25,644 bases of DNA from a virus. Shown in pieces: positions 21,108-25,644 of this stretch. The stretch's first letter is position 1. Each line of letters begins with the position of its first letter. The DNA lies in IMG/VR virus record IMGVR_UViG_3300042390_000392, positions 1 through 25,644 of that record; one strand, given 5' to 3'. The position numbers and the translations under genes are program-made. The notes under the pieces are model-generated. The model was given only the letters and a program-made list of their open reading frames with translations, searched no databases and was not told the origin of the DNA.

Positions 21108-21792
21108 TATTTTATTTAGATCATCATCAGTAGGTGCGCTATTAACAGAACCTAAAAGCAAATCAGACAAAGAGGCTGGGAAGTTATCCGACACAGCGAA
21201 AACTTTAATAGAAGATTTATGGTTATATAATACGTATGGGTTTCGTGAATCTATCAAAAATGACTACATGGATAAAGGTGTGGAAATGGAGCAAGAGTCA
21301 ATGCAATTAGCTCAAGACGTTTTAGGCGGTGCTTTTAGAAGTCGTTATAACAAACAACTAAGCAACGATTACATAAGTGGTTGTCCTGACATTGTTTTAA
21401 CCGATTGTGTTGAGGATATAAAGACTTCATGGAACTTAAAAACATACTTCAATGCCGAACCAACTACGATGTACAAGGTGCAAGCGCAATGTTATATGTG
21501 GCTTACAGGGGTGCATAGTTATCGTTTAATCTATGCCTTAGTGCCTACACCTCAAGACATCATATCAAGCCAAATGCAGAAGCTATCTTATGCTTATGGT
21601 GGAAACTACGATAATCTTGACTACATTGCCGAGTGTCAACAGATACAACGCAACAACGACTTGATTAATGAAATACCGAAATCGGATAGAATAAAGGTGT
21701 TTGAATATACGTTCGATGAAACGTTAGTTGAATCGCTAAAGGTTAAAATAGAGAAGGCTAGAAATTATTATAACACATTAAAATTGAAATAA
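21094..21792 (+). CDS. YqaJ/lambda-exonuclease-like nuclease
   Basis: 232 residues. PD-(D/E)xK nuclease signature: GCPDIV (D99), then EDIK (E107/D108 and K110), and YKVQAQCYMWL as the family's Q-x-Q-x-Y helix motif. This 5' exonuclease makes 3' single strands for the annealing protein encoded just upstream. Overlap of 14 bp with that gene suggests coupled expression. Nuclease class is clear; exact family not proven. Confidence 0.75.
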   Translation: MQTNNILFRSSSVGALLTEPKSKSDKEAGKLSDTAKTLIEDLWLYNTYGFRESIKNDYMDKGVEMEQESMQLAQDVLGGAFRSRYNKQLSNDYISGCPDIVLTDCVEDIKTSWNLKTYFNAEPTTMYKVQAQCYMWLTGVHSYRLIYALVPTPQDIISSQMQKLSYAYGGNYDNLDYIAECQQIQRNNDLINEIPKSDRIKVFEYTFDETLVESLKVKIEKARNYYNTLKLK

Positions 21793-21992
21793 TGATACCC
21801 AAAAAAATAATCAGCATAATCAATAGTTGCAATATGCATCAACAATTAGACACGTGTATCAAGTGGATAGATTACATTTATCCATTTGACGAGCAACGCA
21901 AAAAAGCCTACAAACTAATCAAAAAACGCAAAGCACAAATTGAAATATGTGGCGCAAAGGTTGAATTAATTAATAAAACACAGATAGCATGA
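21792..21992 (+). CDS. Small basic protein, 66 aa
   Basis: 66 residues (MIPKKIISIINSCNMHQQLD, then KKAYKLIKKRKAQIEICGAK), basic, helical. Starts on the last base of the exonuclease stop and overlaps the next gene by 4 bp, so it belongs to the recombination operon. No family recognised. Confidence 0.5.
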   Translation: MIPKKIISIINSCNMHQQLDTCIKWIDYIYPFDEQRKKAYKLIKKRKAQIEICGAKVELINKTQIA

Positions 21993-22294
21993 TAGACCTA
22001 GAACTAGAACTCGAAGCACTCGACACACATAGAAAGTTTAATGGTTGCTTAACAACGCACGAAATAGCTGATAAAGTAGGCATTAAGTATTGGGAGATGG
22101 TAGGCATACTTAGACGAAATAAAGTACACCCTATCAAGGTTGTGCCAATATCGTATAAATACACTCAACAATATTTGAGAAAGTTAAAAGAACTTTACTT
22201 TACTTTAAAAGCTAGACTTGACGATTATGAATTACTCCAAAATATGCGACAAGAAATAAAATATTTAGAAACTTTAAAATTACAACGAAAATGA
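21989..22294 (+). CDS. Small HTH-like protein, 101 aa
   Basis: 101 residues. A helix-turn-helix-like stretch near residues 20-45 (LTTHEIADKVGIKYWEMVGIL) then basic helical repeats (YLRKLKELYFTLKARLDDYE). May bind DNA. Overlaps both neighbours by 4 bp. Family not named. Confidence 0.5.
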   Translation: MIDLELELEALDTHRKFNGCLTTHEIADKVGIKYWEMVGILRRNKVHPIKVVPISYKYTQQYLRKLKELYFTLKARLDDYELLQNMRQEIKYLETLKLQRK

Positions 22295-22536
22295 ACTACT
22301 CCGATTACATAAAACTAGGGTTTAAACGGCACGACACGGATGATGCTGTTGAATTTAACCAAACTGGTTATGGCGGCTTTTACCTATCATTTGACCTTAA
22401 TTCTAAGGCTAGTATCCAAGTATGCTATGGCGAACTAGATAAGCCTAAATTATACGTTAAAAAGCGCAAAGAAGACAGCTATTACATCACCCAATTAACC
22501 GATGAGCAATTAATTAATTTAACTAAAATAAAATAA
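22291..22536 (+). CDS. Small protein, 81 aa, unknown
   Basis: 81 residues: YSDYIKLGFKRHDTDDAVEF, FNQTGYGGFYLSFDLNSKAS, then KLYVKKRKEDSYYITQLTDE. Mixed alpha/beta, reading as an early phage protein. Overlaps the preceding gene by 4 bp. No family recognised. Confidence 0.5.
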   Translation: MNYSDYIKLGFKRHDTDDAVEFNQTGYGGFYLSFDLNSKASIQVCYGELDKPKLYVKKRKEDSYYITQLTDEQLINLTKIK

Positions 22537-22538
22537 AC

Positions 22539-22709
22539 ATGAACCACGAACAATTAACCCAACGCATCGCAGACGCACAAGACTACCAACAACTCTTAGA
22601 CATATCACACTATGTCGAACGAGAATATCAAGGCGACAAGACCGAGTTACGAAAGTTGATAGACGCAAAGTTTAAAAGGGATTTGGATGATTATCCGTTG
22701 GGCAAATAA
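22539..22709 (+). CDS. Small acidic protein, 56 aa, ends in element A2
   Basis: 56 residues (MNHEQLTQRIADAQDYQQLL..., ending DDYPLGK), helical and charged. The TAA stop at 22707-22709 is the first three bases of the TAAC that opens element A2, just as the HTH stop opens A1. No family recognised. Confidence 0.5.
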   Translation: MNHEQLTQRIADAQDYQQLLDISHYVEREYQGDKTELRKLIDAKFKRDLDDYPLGK

Positions 22710-22828
22710 CGGTCGAGTATTGGCGAAGAAGCGGACTTTTACCACTAAAGTTGATACGAATAACCAATGATCAACCTACTACAAATGTTCATACGAAGCA
22801 CTGAAACCGCTTTTTTGCCAATACTTTG
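22707..22828 (+). repeat. Element A2, attC-like hairpin left of module 2
   Basis: TAAC (22707-22710), 5 nt, left arm AGTATTGGCGAAGAAGCGG (22716-22734), 72 nt, right arm (22807-22825) its reverse complement except for two G-T positions at the same offsets as in A1, then TT and G of GTTATGC. The last six arm bases differ from A1 (AAGCGG against TTGCCG) but still pair with their partner, so the fold is conserved while sequence is not. Confidence 0.6.
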
Positions 22829-22895
22829 TTATGCATTCGCCTTATTTTTTCGTGTTGATTATGAGCAAGTTATAAAGTATTTTAAAAATAAATGA
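22767..22895 (+). CDS. Possible 42-aa single-pass membrane ORF
   Basis: A 42-codon frame (MINLLQMFIRSTETAFLPIL..., ending YFKNK) with one hydrophobic stretch. It crosses the right arm of A2 and the module boundary, so it may be chance or a product of the fused boundary. No family recognised; low confidence. Confidence 0.25.
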   Translation: MINLLQMFIRSTETAFLPILCYAFALFFRVDYEQVIKYFKNK

Positions 22896-22913
22896 AAAAT
22901 ACTTTGAAAAAAG

Positions 22914-22944
22914 TTTGCAGTTATCAAAATAGGTTGTATATTTG
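22914..22944 (+). promoter_or_regulatory. Promoter of module 2 genes
   Basis: TTTG (22914-22917), 19 nt, TATATTTG (22937-22944): full consensus. The leader is about 40 nt to the ATG at 22986. Confidence 0.75.
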
Positions 22945-22985
22945 TACCAGATAAGCAATTAAGCATATCAGTAAAAAATAAAAAA

Positions 22986-23246
22986 ATGGAAGCGATAATT
23001 TCAAAAAGAGGCGAAAACAACAAAGTAATAGGTCAATTTTTTGTAACCTATAAGGCACAAAGAGTTTGGGGTGGTGTTCCACAAAAACCATATATAACTA
23101 CTCACCTTATTCCAAGTGAAACTAAAGTAGCATTGACTTGTGATGAATTGAATAGCAATTGGCAAGAAAGATATAATGGCAAATGCCCATTTAACGGAGA
23201 TATTAACTTTGAAGTTGTTAGAATACAACAAAGAACGCAATTTTAA
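22986..23246 (+). CDS. Module 2 cargo protein, 86 aa
   Basis: 86 residues, beta-rich (IGQFFVTYKAQRVWGGVPQKP, then THLIPSETKVALTCDELNSN), with two cysteines and a conserved-looking WGG. No family recognised. It has its own consensus promoter and overlaps the next gene by 1 bp (TAATG). It reads like a small phage or mobile-element cargo gene; function unknown. Confidence 0.55.
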   Translation: MEAIISKRGENNKVIGQFFVTYKAQRVWGGVPQKPYITTHLIPSETKVALTCDELNSNWQERYNGKCPFNGDINFEVVRIQQRTQF

Positions 23247-23413
23247 TGAAAAAGAAAAAAGAAACGAGAGGGGGGAAACGCCCCCTCTCTGGTCGCAAAA
23301 AAGCGGACTATGAAACTAAAACTATTGCCTTTCGTGTTCGTGTCGAGTTTGTTGAACCTATTAAAAAAATGGTAAAGGATTATGTTTCGGGTCGTCTGCA
23401 AGGTGACGCATAA
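23246..23413 (+). CDS. Small basic protein, 55 aa, possible DNA-binding
   Basis: 55 residues: a very basic start (MKKKKETRGGKRPLSGRKKA) and a compact second half (TKTIAFRVRVEFVEPIKKMV) with a strand-then-helix feel of a ribbon-helix-helix protein. Codons 7-15 contain a 9-bp G/C hairpin (23266-23289). The TAA stop is within GCATAAC, the opening of element B2. No family recognised. Confidence 0.5.
   Translation: MKKKKETRGGKRPLSGRKKADYETKTIAFRVRVEFVEPIKKMVKDYVSGRLQGDA
23266..23289 (+). promoter_or_regulatory. Strong GC hairpin inside the 23246 gene
   Basis: GAGAGGGGG (23266-23274), loop GAAACG, CCCCCTCTC (23281-23289): a perfect 9-bp stem in an AT-rich genome. No T run follows on either strand nearby, so it is not a simple terminator. 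It may slow translation or mark an RNA end. Confidence 0.5.
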
Positions 23414-23474
23414 CTAATCGCTTTGCGCAACTATGATGAATAAATAATTGAAAATCAATAGTTTGCAATACGAG
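23408..23474 (+). repeat. Element B2, attC-like, right end of module 2
   Basis: GCATAAC then 23411-23474, the second copy of the 64-nt element (45/64 identical to B1). An imperfect stem joins TTTGCGCAACTATGAT (23422-23437) to ATCAATAGTTTGCAA (23454-23468), with an inner ATTGA-AAA-TCAAT hairpin. After CGAG the flank is CACTAA, not GTT. Confidence 0.6.
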
Positions 23475-23483
23475 CACTAAAAT

Positions 23484-23506
23484 AAAAAAAGCACCCTTTC
23501 GGATGC
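23484..23506 (-). terminator. Intrinsic terminator on the minus strand
   Basis: GCATCC-GAAA-GGGTGC with seven T after it, reading right to left. Six-pair stem (one G-T) closed by a stable GAAA loop. No reverse-strand gene exists upstream of it, which points to a dedicated short RNA. Confidence 0.75.
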
Positions 23507-23565
23507 CTCAAAACTAAATAACTGATGAACGAGGCAAAGATAACTAAATTAATTATATTTACAAA
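23484..23565 (-). ncRNA. Reverse-strand promoter-to-terminator unit C
   Basis: On the minus strand TTTG (23565-23562), 19 nt, TATCTTTG (23542-23535), a perfect consensus promoter; about 30 nt later GCATCC (23506-23501), loop GAAA, GGGTGC (23496-23491), seven T (23490-23484). The RNA would be about 45 nt and has no ORF. It lies antisense to non-coding DNA between element B2 and the SSB-like gene. Confidence 0.55.
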
Positions 23566-23602
23566 CAAATAAACAACGCTTGCCACGAACGGCTATAACA
23601 AC

Positions 23603-23911
23603 ATGAGTGCATTACTATCGGGTTACATTACCCTAGAAAAACTAGAAGAAATCGTAAGAGTTACGAAATCAAAAAATGAAAAAGGCTTTAAATTCTCGGC
23701 TTCAATATCCGAGCAGTCTAACCAATTTGGGCAAAACGTTTCATTCTTTGCCGAACAAAGCAAGGAACAACGTGAGGCAAAACAACCAAAATACTATTTT
23801 TCCAATGGCAAAGTATTTTGGACTGATGGGGTTATTAAAGTAGCGGATAAGCAGGAACAGGCACAAACACCCAGTACTCCAAGTGCAGACGATTCGCAAT
23901 TGCCATTTTAA
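23603..23911 (+). CDS. Small SSB-like protein with DDSQLPF tip
   Basis: 102 residues: a predicted beta-barrel part (residues 1-80: GFKFSASISEQSNQFGQNVS, PKYYFSNGKVFWTDGVIKV) followed by a Pro/Thr/Ser linker and the acidic tip ADDSQLPF. Bacterial and phage SSB proteins end in such a tip (D-D-x-x-x-PF), which docks replication and repair enzymes. The domain is shorter than standard SSB (about 110 residues for the fold alone) but compatible with a compact phage SSB. Position before the primase/helicase fits. Inference: single-stranded DNA binding. Confidence 0.55.
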   Translation: MSALLSGYITLEKLEEIVRVTKSKNEKGFKFSASISEQSNQFGQNVSFFAEQSKEQREAKQPKYYFSNGKVFWTDGVIKVADKQEQAQTPSTPSADDSQLPF

Positions 23912-23938
23912 TCTCTTTTTAAAACAACTTGATGAATA

Positions 23939-23970
23939 TTTTGATTATTCAAGTTAGTTTAGTATATTTG
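23939..23970 (+). promoter_or_regulatory. Promoter of kissing-loop leader D
   Basis: TTTG ending at 23943, 19 nt, TATATTTG (23963-23970), followed by CAGT. Full consensus match. Confidence 0.75.
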
Positions 23971-23974
23971 CAGT

Positions 23975-24062
23975 AACAGAACGTGCGAGGTTCTAATACA
24001 AACTTATTGCCCTTTTACCGATGCTAATACTCGCACTATTAGCGGAAGTGAAAGGGTTTTTT
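23975..24062 (+). ncRNA. Leader RNA D: two hairpins with complementary 7-nt loops, ending in a terminator
   Basis: Hairpin 1: AGAAC (23978-23982), loop GTGCGAG, GTTCT (23990-23994). Hairpin 2: outer stem CCCTTTTAC (24010-24018) with GTGAAAGGG (24048-24056); inner stem GCTAATA (24023-24029), loop CTCGCAC (24030-24036), TATTAGC (24037-24043); then six T. Each loop is 7 nt and the two are perfectly complementary. It sits between a consensus promoter and the primase start, so it may gate expression of the replication gene or be a stable small RNA. Confidence 0.6.
24010..24062 (+). terminator. Intrinsic terminator formed by hairpin 2 of leader D
   Basis: Nine-pair outer stem (one G-T), a short internal loop with CGAT opposite GGAA, then a 7-pair inner stem, followed by six T (24057-24062). 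It lies 14 nt before the primase ATG. Confidence 0.75.
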
Positions 24063-24076
24063 AATCTTATTATAAT

Positions 24077-25644
24077 ATGAATGTAAACACTTTTAAAGCC
24101 GGCAATAATTCAAGTAAGCCGACTTCTACTATTCTATTTGACCAATATTTACAGAACGTGAAAAATGGAGAGTGGCAAGATGACGTATTAGCGTATCGAA
24201 ATGGTAATTTAGAGAAAGTTAAACTACCATGTATTACAACTTCAGGTACATTTAGCAATAGAGCCGAAAGCGGACTTGTTGAACATAGCGGGTTTATGTG
24301 CATAGACTTAGACGCAAAGGACCAAGTAGTTACGTTTGACATAGAGGAGATAAAAAAGGACCAATATGTTTATGCAGTTCACCGTTCAGTTAGTGGATTT
24401 GGGTATGCCGTATTTTTTAAAATAAATCCGGATAAACACAAAGAATCTTATTTTGGACTTGAAAAATACTTTTTAGAAAAATACAAACTTGTAGCTGATC
24501 CTGCGCCTAAAAATGTGGCATCACTTAGATTTGTTTCATACGATCCGGATTTGTTTATAAATGAAAAGGCAAAGACTTTCAAGCAATACGTTAAAAAAGA
24601 AAAGAAGCCTGAACAATTTAGTTATTACCCAACAACGCAAAACGACTTCGATGATATTGTAAGAGAAGTTACAAACAAAGGATTAAATTTATGTGACGAT
24701 TATGATGTTTGGGTAAAGTTTGCATTTGCTTTATCTAAAGAATTTGGAGAAAATGGCCGGTCATACTTTCATGCTTTTAGCTGTACTTCATCAAAGTACG
24801 ATTATGCTAAAACTGATAAGATGTTCGATATTGCAAGTAAAAGAAATGGTAGTGGCGTAGGCATTGCAACTGTATATTACCATTGCAAACAAGCCGGAAT
24901 TAATATAGTTAGCGAAAAAACAAAACAAATTGCACAAGTAGCCAAACTTTCAAAGACTAAAGAAGAAGCCAAAATAACACTAAAGGAGTTAGGAATTGAA
25001 GATGATGGATTAGTTGATAAAATTAAACAAGATGAAGAAAGAACGTCACTTGATGACGTAGTAGACCTAATTAAAATAAGCAAAATAAAGTTTAACGAAA
25101 TTACACGAAATTATGAATTTGGTAAAGAACAAATGACTGATAGAGTTTTGGCCAACTTCTACGCAAAATGTTGGAAACTTATTGACGCTGATCTATCTAA
25201 AGATAAAATATTTACTCTTATTGAGAATCCGGATAACACCACTTCATATAATCCAATACGTGATTTTTTCGCAAAAAATAGCAATTTGAAAGTAAAAGGT
25301 AATTTTGAAAAACTATGCACCTGCTTTGAAATTAAACACGAAGTTAATATTGACGGTAAAAAAATGTACATTACTGATTACCTTCAAACATATTTGAAAA
25401 AATGGCTTATATCAATAGTAGCTTCAGCGCATGGCACGTATTCATTAATGATATTAGTACTTAATGGCAAGCAAGGTATTAACAAAACGCTTTTTTTCCG
25501 TGAATTATTGCCACAAGAACTAAGGGATTATTACGCTGAATCATCGCTTGATGACGGCAAGGATAGTGAAATTTTAATGACTAAAAAACTACTTATTGTA
25601 GATGATGAATTTGGCGGCAAAAGTAAAAACGATTCTAAGAAGCT
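24077..25644 (+). CDS. Primase/helicase, VirE/BT4734 type, 3' end outside window
   Basis: At least 522 residues, no stop before the edge. The N-terminal ~150 residues resemble the BT4734/VirE N-terminal primase domain: GFMCIDLDAKD with D77 and D79 as metal ligands, and SVSGFGYAVFFKI. Residues about 195-285 look like a PriCT-type linker (DYDVWVKFAFALSKEFG, then IATVYYHCKQAG). Then a P-loop NTPase: GKQGINKT (G464-T471) and Walker B LLIVDDE (D509-E511). This is the replicative primase-helicase fusion common in Bacteroidota mobile elements and phages; it primes and opens the DNA. It follows leader RNA D. Confidence 0.8.
   Translation, partial: MNVNTFKAGNNSSKPTSTILFDQYLQNVKNGEWQDDVLAYRNGNLEKVKLPCITTSGTFSNRAESGLVEHSGFMCIDLDAKDQVVTFDIEEIKKDQYVYAVHRSVSGFGYAVFFKINPDKHKESYFGLEKYFLEKYKLVADPAPKNVASLRFVSYDPDLFINEKAKTFKQYVKKEKKPEQFSYYPTTQNDFDDIVREVTNKGLNLCDDYDVWVKFAFALSKEFGENGRSYFHAFSCTSSKYDYAKTDKMFDIASKRNGSGVGIATVYYHCKQAGINIVSEKTKQIAQVAKLSKTKEEAKITLKELGIEDDGLVDKIKQDEERTSLDDVVDLIKISKIKFNEITRNYEFGKEQMTDRVLANFYAKCWKLIDADLSKDKIFTLIENPDNTTSYNPIRDFFAKNSNLKVKGNFEKLCTCFEIKHEVNIDGKKMYITDYLQTYLKKWLISIVASAHGTYSLMILVLNGKQGINKTLFFRELLPQELRDYYAESSLDDGKDSEILMTKKLLIVDDEFGGKSKNDSKK

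Larger units (their letters stand above)
22828..23474 (+). mobile_element. Putative integron-cassette-like module 2 (two small genes)
   Basis: Starts GTTATGCATTCGCC (22828-22841); its right element starts with GCATAAC (23408-23414), the exact reverse complement of GTTATGC. It carries its own promoter, two small genes, and element B2. Same plan as module 1 with a different boundary sequence, so the complementarity is within each module, as in integron cassettes. Confidence 0.45.

Noticed and set aside
23939-24062. Purine-type riboswitch
   Set aside because: Two 7-nt kissing loops suggested it, but there is no closing stem and no conserved three-way junction sequence, and the second hairpin is the terminator itself.
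1-25644. tRNA genes and CRISPR arrays
   Set aside because: No cloverleaf with a T-loop GTTCRA box and no regularly spaced identical repeats were found by eye.

Overview
The window is part of the genome of a tailed phage (or prophage) of a Bacteroidota host. The evidence is phage head, neck and fibre-like genes packed end to end, low G+C, start codons preceded by A-rich stretches rather than Shine-Dalgarno boxes, repeated promoter motifs of the Bacteroidota type (TTTG, about 19 nt, TAnnTTTG), and a primase/helicase of the VirE/BT4734 kind common in that phylum. No terminase large subunit, integrase or long tape-measure gene is visible, so the phage extends beyond both ends.

Layout. 2-3385: the 3' end of a tail- or baseplate-like gene, two cysteine-rich virion-type genes and a small exported protein. 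3404-5894: portal protein (with an inserted DnaJ-type zinc motif) and minor head protein. 5891-6532: a three-gene cassette on the opposite strand with its own promoter, a typical phage 'moron'. 6548-9221: two small genes (one with a possible -1 frameshift tail), scaffold-like protein, major capsid protein and a strong terminator. 9236-13918: connector, neck and tail-completion-like genes and a receptor-binding-like protein with Ig-like and lectin-like parts. 13911-16348: small membrane proteins that could serve lysis, and a metallophosphoesterase. 16397-18203: small genes of unknown function around an AT-rich, repeat-dense non-coding block (17152-17434) that also holds very short promoter-terminator units. 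18200-18730: endolysin. 18845-23911: regulator, DNA methyltransferase, small early genes, a Rad52-like annealing protein with its exonuclease partner, and a small SSB-like protein. 24077-end: primase/helicase, cut by the window edge.

The most striking content lies in the non-coding DNA. (1) Two cargo modules (methyltransferase at 19157-19908; two small genes at 22828-23474) are each bounded on the left by a long hairpin element that starts at the TAA stop of the gene before it, and on the right by a 64-nt element. The two 64-nt copies are 45/64 identical without gaps. The 5' boundary of each module (GTTAGGT..., GTTATGC...) is the reverse complement of the motif that opens its own 3' element (ACCTAAC, GCATAAC). 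This is the layout of integron gene cassettes with attC sites, which would be unusual in a phage. (2) Upstream of the primase gene is a promoter, a hairpin, and a terminator hairpin whose 7-nt loop is perfectly complementary to the first hairpin's 7-nt loop: a kissing-loop regulatory RNA candidate. (3) Three further units consist of a promoter followed after about 45-70 nt by an intrinsic terminator; one is on the reverse strand. (4) Several genes have the -7 promoter box exactly 4 nt before ATG, implying leaderless mRNAs.

All functions are assigned by reading motifs in the sequence; no database search was possible.
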